The notes under the pieces were generated by a model that searched no databases, was not told the origin of the DNA, and worked only from the letters and a program-made list of their open reading frames with translations. Position numbers and translations under genes: made by a program. Below, in pieces: positions 1 through 7,304 of a stretch of DNA of 64,000 bases (position 1 is the first letter of the stretch; every line of letters begins with the position of its first letter). Source of the DNA: Sinosporangium album (GTDB taxonomy: Bacteria > Actinomycetota > Actinomycetes > Streptosporangiales > Streptosporangiaceae). The DNA is taken from positions 1 through 64,000 of the forward strand of contig NZ_FNCN01000029.1 in assembly GCF_900100605.1 (NCBI RefSeq), written 5' to 3'.

Positions 1-294
1 GAGGAGCTGTTGGCGTTCGCCGCTTTTCCCCGTGAGACCTGGCGGCAGATCTGGTCCAACAATCCTCAGGAGCGGCTGAACAAGGAGATCAGGCGCCGCA
101 CCGATGTGGTGGGCATCTTCCCGGACCGTGCTGCGGTCGTGCGTCTGGTGGGTGCGGTTCTGGCCGAGCAGACCGACGAGTGGATCGAGGGGCGGCGCTA
201 CATGGGGCTGGACATCCTGGCCAAGGCCCGCCTGCGGGTTGTCGGCGGCGACACGGCCGCTCAGTATCCGCTCCCGCAGACGCTTACCGCTTAA
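1..294 (+). pseudogene. IS256-family transposase, C-terminal part, cut by window edge
   Basis: The frame is open from the first base and ends at TAA 292-294, giving 97 codons. Residues such as WRQIWSNNPQERLNKEIRRR and TDVVGIFPDRAAVVRLVGAV form the conserved C-terminal block of Mutator/IS256 transposases, a DDE family acting on element ends. The N-terminal catalytic part lies outside the window, so whether the element is intact cannot be judged. It sits at the outer edge of the insertion zone beside tRNA-Leu, next to a broken regulator gene. Confidence 0.85.
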
Positions 295-297
295 CCT

Positions 298-622
298 GCT
301 GGAAGGATCACGCGGAGATCAGCTCTTACACCACTCCGCTGGACGTGACCTGCTCAACGAGTTGCCGAAGTCGCCGGTAGGTGCTCGGCTCACGGTGCAG
401 GTAGCCATTGTGGAGCTTTCCCGGGCACAAGTCGCCGTCAGCAAAGGCGAGGTGCAGGACGGTGCGGAGCAGGCGCTGGAAGTTGTCAAGGCGCTGCCCG
501 CGCCGGAGCTGTCCAACCCGTATATCCGGGGAGGAGCTGGGGACGTCCTGGCTTTGGTGCCACGCACACTCGTTCCAGCAGAGGAATTGCGCCATCGTCT
601 CGCGTTGCCCCGTGGTGCTTGA
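298..622 (+). pseudogene. Truncated C-terminal tail of a TPR-type regulator
   Basis: An open frame directly after the transposase end encodes an amphipathic alpha-helical sequence with the pattern VAIVELSRAQVAVSKGEVQDG and then ALEVVKALPAP. This resembles the last TPR-like helices of actinomycete HTH/TPR regulators. It has no start codon of its own with a ribosome binding site and no HTH, so it reads as the 3' stump of a gene cut by the IS256-type insertion. The family call rests on helix pattern only and is tentative. Confidence 0.35.
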
Positions 623-1060
623 TGCTTCTGCGGTGCGGTGACAGCAAGAATGCCGAGTGGGCTGATTTGGTCTCGCTACCCCTCTTCAGCCTTGGGGGCG
701 CATAGGCATTGCCGTTCAGTAACGCGACCACCCTTCCGCTCGTACGTGGAGGGTGTGCGGGGGGATGCCTTGGGGGTGAGGTCTGCGGGGCAGGATCTCA
801 CTGCTGGAACTCTCCGGCGCCCCCGTAGGGCCACCGTTAGTGCATTATCCGACCTGAAGCCGATCGCGCTGGTCGGCTGTTGTCGTGGTCATGACGTGGG
901 TGTGGTCGATGAGGTAGACGGCGATGTCGGTGTTGGAACGGAAGCCGGTGACGAGCAGCCATCGTCCGTAATGCCGCTGTCGGCACGCTCCCCGGGACTC
1001 CGGCGGGCTGGATCACCCCGGGTTGGTTGGAGGCTCCTGAACCTGGAAGGGTGAGGAGCT
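623..1060. other. Stretch without an intact gene; possible minus-strand coding remnant
   Basis: No convincing gene start is seen. On the minus strand a short frame ending at 845-847 reads HYGRWLLVTGFRSNTDIAVY and continues LIDHTHVMTTTTADQ. It has protein-like composition and may be the C-terminal scrap of an unidentified protein. The plus-strand frame over the same bases is compositionally unlike a protein. Confidence 0.3.
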
Positions 1061-1149
1061 ATGGCACCACCGAGGAAGTACAGCTCTGAACTGCGTGACC
1101 GTGCGGTTCGAATGGTCTTTGAGCTTCGTGAGCAGACGGGCGAACGGTG
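1061..1149 (+). pseudogene. IS3-family transposase orfA, N-terminal fragment
   Basis: ATG 1061 follows a GTGAGGAG ribosome binding site and starts MAPPRKYSSELRDRAVRMVF, the typical N-terminus of the IS3-family HTH protein OrfA. After about 27 residues the frame runs into foreign sequence and stops at 1149. The break coincides with the start of a serine-recombinase tail, so the element was truncated by, or recombined with, that gene. Confidence 0.7.
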
Positions 1150-1817
1150 AATACAGCCAGCGCCCGCACCTCTACGCCTTCCGGGGAATTCTGTTCTGCG
1201 GTTACTGCCAGCGCCGCATGCAGGGCAACTGGAACAACAAGCAGCCGTACTCCCGGTGCCTGTTCCCCAGGGAGTACGCCCTTGTCAACCAACTCGACCA
1301 TCCGAAGGTGGTCTACCTGCGAGAGGCGGAGATCATCAGCGAGGTGGACGGCTGGCTGGCGGAGGTGTTCCGGCCCGAGTCGCTGGAGAGGACGATCGCT
1401 GCGATGGCCGAGCAGGCGCGTGATCCGGGTGAGGCCGCGCGGGTCGATCTGCGGAAGCGCTTGGCGCAGTGCGATCGGAAGATCAACCGGTATCGCGCGG
1501 CCCTCGATGCCGGGGGCGATCCGGTGGAGGTGAGCGGTTGGATCAACGAGGCGAAGGGGGAACGCGCGAGGCTGGAGGGGGAGCTGCGGGCGGTTCCCGC
1601 CGTTCGGCAGGTCACGGAGAAGGAGATCGGCGGGATGCTTGAGCATGCCGGGGATCTCGTGGAAATGATCAATGCCGCAGACGGGCAGGACAAGGCCGAT
1701 CTTTACGCGCAGCTCGGGTTGACGCTCACGTATTACCCCGAAAAGCAATATGTGGAGGCCCGGATCGAACCGGAGCCCCCACATGTGCGTGCGGTGTGTG
1801 TCCGAGGGGGAACTTGA
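1141..1817 (+). pseudogene. Large serine recombinase, C-terminal fragment (copy 1)
   Basis: From about 1141 the frame carries a zinc-ribbon start (ILFCGYCQRRMQGNW) and then a long coiled-coil segment, LREAEIISEVDGWLAEVF through DKADLYAQLGLTLTYYP. This is the C-terminal half of actinomycete large serine recombinases. The catalytic resolvase domain with its serine is absent, so the product cannot recombine. Its 3' end runs into the tRNA-Leu-like repeat at 1781-1819, as in copy 2 near 14.2 kb. This suggests both elements used the same attachment site. Confidence 0.75.
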
Positions 1818-1819
1818 AC
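1781..1819. repeat. tRNA-Leu end repeat, outer attachment-like site
   Basis: These 39 bases match 14215-14253 at 37 positions. The second copy covers the 3' end of tRNA-Leu(GAG) and its flank. The core GTGTCCGAGGGGG at 1798-1810 is the reverse complement of the tRNA acceptor end. The pair looks like the two ends of an integrated element of about 12.4 kb. Confidence 0.7.
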
Positions 1820-1848
1820 TCTCCTCTCGCGCGCCAGCCCACAAACCT

Positions 1849-1893
1849 GGGGAAACGCCCGTCAACAGGCTTGATTTCGGCGGGCGTTTCCCC
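1849..1893. terminator. Perfect 13-bp hairpin, terminator-like
   Basis: GGGGAAACGCCCG at 1849-1861 pairs perfectly with CGGGCGTTTCCCC at 1881-1893 across a 19-base loop. It lies downstream of the minus-strand gene ending at 1968 and of the recombinase fragment, so it could stop transcription from either side. There is no clear T run. Confidence 0.55.
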
Positions 1894-1930
1894 TGTTCTT
1901 TCCCACTGTTTCAGGCCCTTTCGGGCCGCT

Positions 1931-1948
1931 GTTGGTCACGTGACCAAC
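1931..1948. repeat. 18-bp palindrome, possible integrase arm site
   Basis: GTTGGTCACGTGACCAAC is a perfect palindrome. Its half, GTTGGTCACGT, occurs twice more as direct repeats at 7000-7010 and 7012-7022. All copies lie just inside the attachment-like repeats at 1798 and 7071. That is where arm-type sites of a tyrosine integrase or its excisionase would be expected; binding is inferred. Confidence 0.5.
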
Positions 1949-1967
1949 CATCCGACCTTGGCCCTGA

Positions 1968-2345
1968 TCAAGACTTTTCGATGACCTCGAAGATGTCGGC
2001 GTCGGTCTCCTGCTGCCATGCCGGGAGGTCGGGCCAGTCGGCGACGTACCCCGGCTTGGGGTCCTCGAAGTGCTTGAACATCTGCGCTGTCCAGCACACA
2101 GCCACGAACCGGCCCTTCTGCTCCCGAGACAGCTTGGACGTATGGCCGTCGCTGAGCTCGATGAACTGGCGGACCTGTTCGTAGACCGCATCAGCGGCCT
2201 CACGCTCCCACTGTGGCGTGTCCTCCCACGGAGCGACATACCCGGGCTTGGGCTCCCCTGGGAAGTGGCGGTGCACTCCTTCGATCCAGGCTTCCCGGAA
2301 CACTCGTGCGCCTTCGATCTGCGAAATGCCAACCCCTCTCGTCAC
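1968..2345 (-). CDS. Hypothetical protein coupled to HTH/TPR regulator
   Basis: The 125-residue protein has two similar acidic, Trp-rich segments, KPGYVAPWEDTPQWE and KPGYVADWPDLPAWQQE, which suggest an internal duplication. No enzyme motif, signal peptide or membrane segment is visible. Its ATG overlaps the stop of the upstream regulator by four bases (ATGA), so the two are probably translationally coupled and work together. I know such short proteins beside actinomycete HTH/TPR regulators but not their function. Confidence 0.75.
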   Translation of the reverse strand: MTRGVGISQIEGARVFREAWIEGVHRHFPGEPKPGYVAPWEDTPQWEREAADAVYEQVRQFIELSDGHTSKLSREQKGRFVAVCWTAQMFKHFEDPKPGYVADWPDLPAWQQETDADIFEVIEKS

Positions 2346-3595
2346 GGCGTGCTCAGCGTGGCGATATCCGCCCCCAGCTCCGCTACCCGGCAGTCCCTGC
2401 TCAGGGGGCCGAACTCATCACACAGGGCTTGGAGTCTACGGGCGACGTACCCGGACGACGACGCTTGGGCCAACTGGATGGCTTCCCGCCCGTACGCGAC
2501 GACCTGTTCGGGGTCACGCCGCTTCGCCCCGACGGCGGCAAGGTCGGCCAGCACGGCGCCCCTGCGCCGGTACGACTGCCCGGAGGCAAGGGCGGTCTGG
2601 GCCAATGCCTGCTTCAAGGTCTCTTCTGCCAGGTCGAGGCGGCCAAGCTGTACGTAGCGCGCTCCCCGTTCCTCGGCCAACCGCGTGCCGTCGAAGCGCA
2701 GCCAGCCCCCGTTGGTGCTGTCCGTGCCCAGTTCCAACACCCGCTCGGCCTCGTCCAGTGCGCGCTCACACGAGGCCAGGTCGCCCATGCCGGCGTACGC
2801 CTCGGCCTGGACAGCGGCGACCCAATGGCGGGTGGCGAGGCTGCTGTCTCCTCGCTGAGCCAGTCTCTCCGCCGCTCCGAGGATCTGCGCCGCCTCCTCG
2901 TACCGGTGCTCGTACACGTCCACGTAGGCGTGCCGGACGAGGGAACATGCCCACAGGTCGAAGGCTCGGGCGTCCTTGCTGACGGATGCCGCCAGGGAGT
3001 AGGACGCCGCTGCGTCGGAGTATCGGTTGGCATCGAAGGCGACTTCTCCGGCGAGCTGGAAGAGGTCGGCCGCCGCGTTGAGGAGAGGGCGGGAGTTGCC
3101 TCGGGTGTCGGCCAGGGCTTCGTTCAGTGTCGAGAGCTGGTCGCGAACGATGGGGTAGACGGAGCCTTTGGAGCGGGCTAGCTGGTAGACCTGCCGCAGG
3201 TGGCTGTTCATCCTCGCGAAGTCGGCGGGTGCGCCCCTGCGTACTCCGTCGGTAAGGGCTTCCACCTCCTCCAACGGCAGGGCGGTAAGGGCTCCGCTGA
3301 CGGTGAGGATGCGGAGGAATTCGCGGCGGATCATTTCGTCGGGGTCTCCCGCGCCTGGATGGTCACTGGACTGGTGCCCTGTGGCCTCCTGACTGGCTGC
3401 TCGTGGCTGCATCAGGAGGGCGTCAAGCTCGGCGAGAGTGACTTCGAGGGCGATGGACAAGCCCCGTCGCTGCGGTGGCTGGGGTTTGATCCTGCCGCTC
3501 TCCCAGCGCCCGACCGTGGTGCGGTCCACCCCGAGTAACTCGGCCAACTTCTCCTGACTGTAGCCCAGGGCCTTGCGTCGTTCCGCCAGTCCCAT
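2342..3595 (-). CDS. XRE-family transcriptional regulator with TPR-like domain
   Basis: The 417-residue protein starts MGLAERRKALGYSQEKLAEL. An HTH_3 DNA-binding domain (residues 1-60, VDRTTVGRWESGRIKPQPPQ) is followed by a linker and a long helical TPR-like sensor region (DLFQLAGEVAFDANRYSDAA). I chose ATG 3595 because GGGGAAGAGG lies 5-14 bases upstream and the HTH begins at once; the frame stays open further upstream but codes nothing recognisable. It is divergent from the small gene at 3750, and lies at one side of the island that also carries the lasso genes and integrase. It may control the island or the coupled 125-residue protein. Confidence 0.85.
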   Translation of the reverse strand: MGLAERRKALGYSQEKLAELLGVDRTTVGRWESGRIKPQPPQRRGLSIALEVTLAELDALLMQPRAASQEATGHQSSDHPGAGDPDEMIRREFLRILTVSGALTALPLEEVEALTDGVRRGAPADFARMNSHLRQVYQLARSKGSVYPIVRDQLSTLNEALADTRGNSRPLLNAAADLFQLAGEVAFDANRYSDAAASYSLAASVSKDARAFDLWACSLVRHAYVDVYEHRYEEAAQILGAAERLAQRGDSSLATRHWVAAVQAEAYAGMGDLASCERALDEAERVLELGTDSTNGGWLRFDGTRLAEERGARYVQLGRLDLAEETLKQALAQTALASGQSYRRRGAVLADLAAVGAKRRDPEQVVAYGREAIQLAQASSSGYVARRLQALCDEFGPLSRDCRVAELGADIATLSTP

Positions 3596-3644
3596 GAGGC
3601 CTCTTCCCCTGACCTGAACCTGCGGCGTCCCCGTGCACGGAGGT

Positions 3645-3668
3645 GCATCAAGAGTGCCGCATTGATGC
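3645..3668. promoter_or_regulatory. Inverted repeat in divergent intergenic region, possible operator
   Basis: GCATCAA at 3645-3651 and TTGATGC at 3662-3668 form a 7-bp dyad with a 10-base spacer, 50 bp upstream of the HTH/TPR regulator start. Autoregulation through this site is plausible but not shown. Confidence 0.35.
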
Positions 3669-3749
3669 CGTGGAGCGCTTGGACTCCCTCCGCTTTTCTT
3701 GGGGTTGTCGCAAACGGGCACGGTGGTGAACCCGCGGAGGGGTGCGGAC

Positions 3750-3974
3750 ATGGCAGCGGAGAAGGGCGTGAACCTTGGTTCGGGTGGGACCAGGGGTCGG
3801 CATCGTGGGGAGCCGCACGACCCCATCGGATCGGCGCTGACCGCCACCTGGGTGTTGGGCCACGTCCTGGCTCTGTTCCTCCTCGGCGTCACCGTGACCC
3901 AGCACAGCGAACTGGAAGACCTCATGTCGCCCCTGGCCGACCGGTCGGTACCGGACCAGGAAACGACCGGCTGA
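3750..3974 (+). CDS. Small protein with one hydrophobic segment, unknown
   Basis: ATG 3750 is preceded by GCGGAGGGG nine bases upstream and opens a 74-residue frame. A Gly/Arg-rich N-terminus leads to one hydrophobic stretch (ALTATWVLGHVLALFLLGVT, about residues 31-50) and a short acidic tail, so the product could be a single-pass membrane protein. It lies between the divergent regulator and the lasso precursor gene, in the same direction as the latter. I do not recognise the family, and a fortuitous frame cannot be excluded. Confidence 0.4.
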   Translation: MAAEKGVNLGSGGTRGRHRGEPHDPIGSALTATWVLGHVLALFLLGVTVTQHSELEDLMSPLADRSVPDQETTG

Positions 3975-4108
3975 GGGGACCTGCGCGGATCATCAAGCGA
4001 TCCGGCCCACGCTCCTCCCGGGCCGCACCACTCGCACCGGGAGGTCGTACCACCGTGGCGGGGACGCCCCCCTCCACGCCCTACGGATTTCGGACGGAGG
4101 TGAACATC

Positions 4109-4237
4109 ATGGAGAACCGCTCTCAGCTCGACACCGAGCCGGAGGAGGAGGTCGTGACCCTGGAGGACGCGACGCGCCTGACGAAGGGCAACACCAACTC
4201 CAGCGTGGAGAACAAGCGCTCGCCCTACGGGGCCTGA
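4109..4237 (+). CDS. Lasso peptide precursor, albusnodin-like
   Basis: ATG 4109 has an ideal GGAGG eight bases upstream and encodes 42 residues. The acidic leader ends in RLTK, with the Thr at position -2 that lasso maturation needs. The predicted core GNTNSSVENKRSPYGA has Gly1 and Glu8, which would close an eight-residue macrolactam ring, and Lys10-Arg11 after it. The pattern resembles the albusnodin family as I remember it, in which Lys10 is acetylated. The next gene downstream is a cyclase remnant in the same frame directly after the stop. The precursor looks intact, but its maturation genes are broken, so it is probably orphaned. Confidence 0.75.
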   Translation: MENRSQLDTEPEEEVVTLEDATRLTKGNTNSSVENKRSPYGA

Positions 4238-5278
4238 CGCCCGGCGGCGCTCGCGGCCTATGCCGCGCAGTGCGGGCCAGTCCTGGGAGTCACCTTCCAC
4301 CCCAAGGGCCGGGAGTCGGGTGGAGATGTGGACCACGCGCGCACAGTGGCCCGTGCGTTCCCCTCCATCCGCCACCGATTCATGGCCCTGGGTCGCGAAC
4401 ACCTTCCGTTCACCGACCTGGACGCCTTGGTGCTGACCGACGAGCCGGCACCGTCCGCCGTGACCGTCGCCCAGCTCTGCCACGAGTTCGCCCTACTGTC
4501 GGAGGAGGGTGCTTTCGTGCACCTGACCGGGGATGGTGGTGACACCCTGTTCATGCCGCCTCCGGTCCACCTGGCAGACCTTGCCCGCTCCGGCCGCCTT
4601 GTCCGTCTGGCGCGTGATGCTCGCGCGTGGGGCCGCCTCTACCGTTCGAGCCCCTGGCCTGCCGTGGCGGCGGCCTGGAGCGCGCCCGATCGGCTGGCAG
4701 GCGTAGCGCTCCCGAAGCCCTGGCTCACCCGCCAGGCGACCGCCCTGGCCGAGTCGGTCATCTCGCCGGAGACGGGCGTTGACGGCTTGGGCTACGCCGA
4801 CCGTCACCTTCTCGCCGAAGCACGGTACGTCGGTCGTACCGCCGCGACGGAGAACCAGCTTGCCGCCGCGTACGGCATCGAGATGCACAACCCGTACACG
4901 GATGCCAGGGTTCTGGAAGCGGTGATGTCGGTCCCCGCCTCGGACCGATGGTCGGCCCGCCGATACAAGCCGCTGCTTACCGATGCGGTCGTGGGCCTCC
5001 TGCCCGGGGAGGTTGTGCGGCGCGGCTCCAAAGGGCTGTTCGCGGTGGACCACCACCACGGCCTACGCGCTAACCAGGAGAACGTCCTGGAGCTGGCAGA
5101 CGGGCACCTGGCGGACCTCGGACTTGTACGCCCGGCAGTCCTCCGCTCGCTTCTCCGGCGCGCCGTGCTCGGAGTGGACGTTCCCTGGGGACTACTCGAA
5201 CCGCTGCTCGGCACCGAGCTATGGCTACGTGTCAGCGACACCGCGACCGAACGAGTCCGCTGGGAGGACAGGCCGTGA
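4238..5278 (+). pseudogene. Lasso macrolactam cyclase (asparagine synthase-like), 5' truncated
   Basis: The visible 346 codons match the C-terminal two thirds of an Asn-synthetase-like cyclase, which adenylates the ring acid and closes the lactam. Seen are VLGVTFHPKGRESGGDVDHA, LTGDGGDTLF, GIEMHNPYTDARVLEAV and RYKPLLTDAVVGLLP, a series typical of this family. The N-terminal glutaminase-like domain and the SGGxDS ATP-pyrophosphatase loop are missing. The homology begins immediately after the precursor stop codon in the same frame. The first usable start is GTG 4328. Without the nucleotide loop the enzyme should be inactive. Its stop overlaps the next start (GTGA). Confidence 0.75.
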
Positions 5279-5811
5279 ACGTCCCCGCTCCGAGCCGTCA
5301 CACCCGTACCGCACTGACCGGAGCGGCGGGCGTAGTTGTCAACTACCGGACCGGAACAACCGTGGTCCTTACCGGCGATTCCCTCTCGCGCTGGCTCGAC
5401 TGCCTGGAACACAGCGAAGCACCAGCCCCCTTCACAGTCCGTCCCTCGGAAACCTCATGGGGGACGAGTGAGTCATCCGCTCGGCTGGACGCTCAGGAAC
5501 CGCCCCCATGGTCATGGCGCATCGCGGCAAGCGTGCTTCTCGCGGGCACCCTCGCAACGCGCCATCTGGGACGAGGGCGCACGCGCTTCGGTCGCCTGGT
5601 ACGGCTGGCGGAAGCGGGCCGCGACCTCCCTCGCCCGACCCGGGCGCACGCCAGTCTGGCAGTCCGGTCGGTCCGCTGGGCCGCGCGCCTGTTCCCCGCC
5701 CGTGTCGCATGCCTGGAGGAGCAGATAAGACCGGAACCTGTTCCGGCGCAGCGCGGCGAAGCAGTAACCCACCCGAAGCCCACGCGGCAGGCGGGAATCT
5801 CCGTCCTTTAG
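5275..5811 (+). pseudogene. Lasso leader peptidase (B-type), 3' truncated
   Basis: GTG 5275 overlaps the cyclase stop (GTGA). The N-terminal part has a VVNYRTGTTVVLTGDSLSRW segment seen before B2-type lasso peptidases. The later part, LVRLAEAGRDLPRPTRAHAS and VRWAARLFPARVACLEE, matches the transglutaminase-like B2 domain up to its catalytic Cys. After CLEE the frame runs into unrelated sequence that is the end of an IS200/IS605-type element. The His and Asp of the triad are lost, so cleavage of the leader cannot be expected. Confidence 0.7.
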
Positions 5812-5831
5812 GGCGGAGAGGATGTCAATGG
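5721..5831 (+). mobile_element. IS200/IS605-type right-end remnant (tnpB tail and omega-RNA-like 3' end)
   Basis: The stretch ends with a GAATCTCCGTCCTTTAGGG hairpin followed by CGGAGAGGATGTCAA. From family knowledge this is the signature right end of actinomycete IS1341/TnpB elements and the 3' scaffold of the TnpB guide RNA. A frame-shifted reading upstream (ARRSSNPPEAHAAGGNL) looks like a TnpB C-terminal tail. A near-palindrome CCGGAACCTGTTCCGG lies at 5730-5745. The rest of the element is gone. It separates the cut peptidase gene from the cut integrase gene. Confidence 0.6.
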
Positions 5832-6980
5832 ATAGGCCGGGAGTACAAGAACAAGACCGAGGCGGAACGGGCGCTGTGTAAGTGGCACACCGACCACGAG
5901 GCGGGCACGCTCACGCCCCGCTCCGACATGACCATGGGGCAGCTTATGGACGGGTGGCTTGCCAAGCATCGGGGCGAGGACACCACGAGGGAGGGGTACG
6001 AGCCGAAGATCCGGCTGCACATCAAGCCGCACATAGGCAAGGTCAAGGTGGTGGAGGTGACGGACGAGCGGCTCGACGAGCTGTACCGGCTCTTGGAGGC
6101 CACGCCCATCGAGGCCAACGGCAACAAGCCGCTCGGCCCCAAGAGTGTCCGCCACATCCACAACATCATCTCGGCTGCGCTGGACTCTGTGACCGGACCG
6201 AGGAAGCTCCTCGCGGTCAACCCGGCCCACACTGCCAACCCGCCCACGGAACGGCAGATCAAGGCGGCACAGCCGGACTTCCCGACCCTCAACGATCACG
6301 AGACGGCGCACTTCCTCAAGGAGATATGGAAGCCGTGCGGCAACCGGGCATGCGACGGCGGGCTGACCCACCACTGCCTCCGGGGCGCCCCACTGTGGAC
6401 CGCCTACGCGGCCACCTCATGCCGCCGTAGCGAAGTGCTGGGGTGGAAGTGGTCGCTCATCCACTGGGATGAGTGCGCCATCGAACTGGCCTGGGTCGTG
6501 GTCGAGGAAGGCAACACCTACCGGCTGCGCAAGCTCACCAAGGACGGAGACGACAACGCGATCATCCACGTGGACCAAGCCCTGATGAACGTCCTCAAGT
6601 GGCAGAAGGAACGCCAGGACGCGGAGCGGGAACGGCTCGGGGATCTCTGGGTGGACCATGACCTCGTGTTCGCCCGTGACGGCTTCAAGCTGTACCGGGG
6701 CGAGGCAGGCGGACCGCAGGACCCCGAGAAGGTGTCGGCCCGCTGGCGGACGGCACGCAACCGTCTGCACCTGCCGGACAACTTCCGGCTGCACGACTGG
6801 CGGGCGTCGAAGATCACGAACGATCTCGACAACCACGAGAACCCGGTAGAGGTCTCGGCCAACGCCCGGCACCACTCGCCGGGCTACACCATGGCGCGGT
6901 ACGGCAGGCGCCGCGCTGAGGGAGCCAAGAAGCTGGCCGCTTCCAGCGCCAGCCGTCTCGGCCTGTCATCCCTGGTCTGA
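5829..6980 (+). CDS. Tyrosine recombinase / phage-type integrase, 5' end lost
   Basis: A SAM-like core-binding domain (MTMGQLMDGWLAKH through LYRLLEATP) is followed by a catalytic domain with the arginine region TSCRRSEVLGWKW, Lys in LRKLTKDGDDNA, the HDWR box (FRLHDWRASK), HHSPGYTMARYG and its nucleophilic Tyr. All catalytic positions appear present. The usual N-terminal arm-binding domain is missing because an IS605-type right end abuts codon WIGREYKNKT. The first in-frame ATG is 5928, giving 350 residues. The gene lies about 90 bp from the att-like repeat at 7071, as expected for an element integrating into tRNA-Leu. Without the arm domain, efficient integration is doubtful. Confidence 0.85.
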   Translation, partial: WIGREYKNKTEAERALCKWHTDHEAGTLTPRSDMTMGQLMDGWLAKHRGEDTTREGYEPKIRLHIKPHIGKVKVVEVTDERLDELYRLLEATPIEANGNKPLGPKSVRHIHNIISAALDSVTGPRKLLAVNPAHTANPPTERQIKAAQPDFPTLNDHETAHFLKEIWKPCGNRACDGGLTHHCLRGAPLWTAYAATSCRRSEVLGWKWSLIHWDECAIELAWVVVEEGNTYRLRKLTKDGDDNAIIHVDQALMNVLKWQKERQDAERERLGDLWVDHDLVFARDGFKLYRGEAGGPQDPEKVSARWRTARNRLHLPDNFRLHDWRASKITNDLDNHENPVEVSANARHHSPGYTMARYGRRRAEGAKKLAASSASRLGLSSLV

Positions 6981-6999
6981 CCAGGAAGTTCGCTCGGCT

Positions 7000-7022
7000 G
7001 TTGGTCACGTGGTTGGTCACGT
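7000..7022. repeat. Two direct copies of GTTGGTCACGT
   Basis: GTTGGTCACGT occurs at 7000-7010 and 7012-7022, between the integrase stop and the att-like repeat at 7071. The same 11-mer forms the palindrome at 1931-1948 near the other end of the island. Arm-type or excisionase binding sites are the simplest reading. Confidence 0.5.
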
Positions 7023-7070
7023 CACAGCCTGAGAAACAGAAAAACCCCAGATCAACTGAGGTATCTGCTG

Positions 7071-7085
7071 GTGTCCGAGGGGGGA
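7071..7085. repeat. Internal tRNA-Leu end repeat, att-like site
   Basis: GTGTCCGAGGGGGGA is identical to 14232-14246, the 3' end of tRNA-Leu(GAG) plus one flanking base, and near-identical to 1798-1811. It lies 90 bp after the integrase stop. With 1798 it would bound a 5.3 kb island; with 14232 it would bound the 7.2 kb segment carrying the radical SAM operon. Confidence 0.65.
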
Positions 7086-7223
7086 ATGTCACCGCGCGCA
7101 CATGGGATGGCGGCCCCAGCCATCCGCTTTGCGCAGTACACCGCATCAGGCTTAGCTGACGGGCCCTCGATCTTCAATGCTCCGGTCTGGAACGCGCCCA
7201 GAAGTCTGACCCAGGTCTAGCCA

Positions 7224-7259
7224 TAGGCGGGGGTCTACCCAGTAGACGCCCCGCCTATC
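7224..7259 (-). terminator. Long hairpin downstream of the nucleoside operon
   Basis: ATAGGCGGGGGTCTAC (7224-7239) pairs with GTAGACGCCCCGCCTAT (7243-7259) with one bulged base and a three-base loop. It lies 45 bp beyond the stop of the MazG-like gene and probably ends that operon. Shorter AGGCGGG-type repeats continue to 7303. Confidence 0.6.
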
Positions 7260-7304
7260 CTCATAGGTGGGCTCTGACCTGGGGAATAGGCCCGATAGGC
7301 GGGT

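Noticed and set aside
638-1054. 138-codon plus-strand frame before the IS3 fragment
   Set aside because: Composition is not protein-like and the opposite strand gives a more credible, though short, peptide.
2342-4483. A 713-codon minus-strand reading of the HTH/TPR regulator
   Set aside because: Residues upstream of ATG 3595 are not protein-like and overlap the lasso genes on the other strand; the HTH and binding site fit the 417-residue form.
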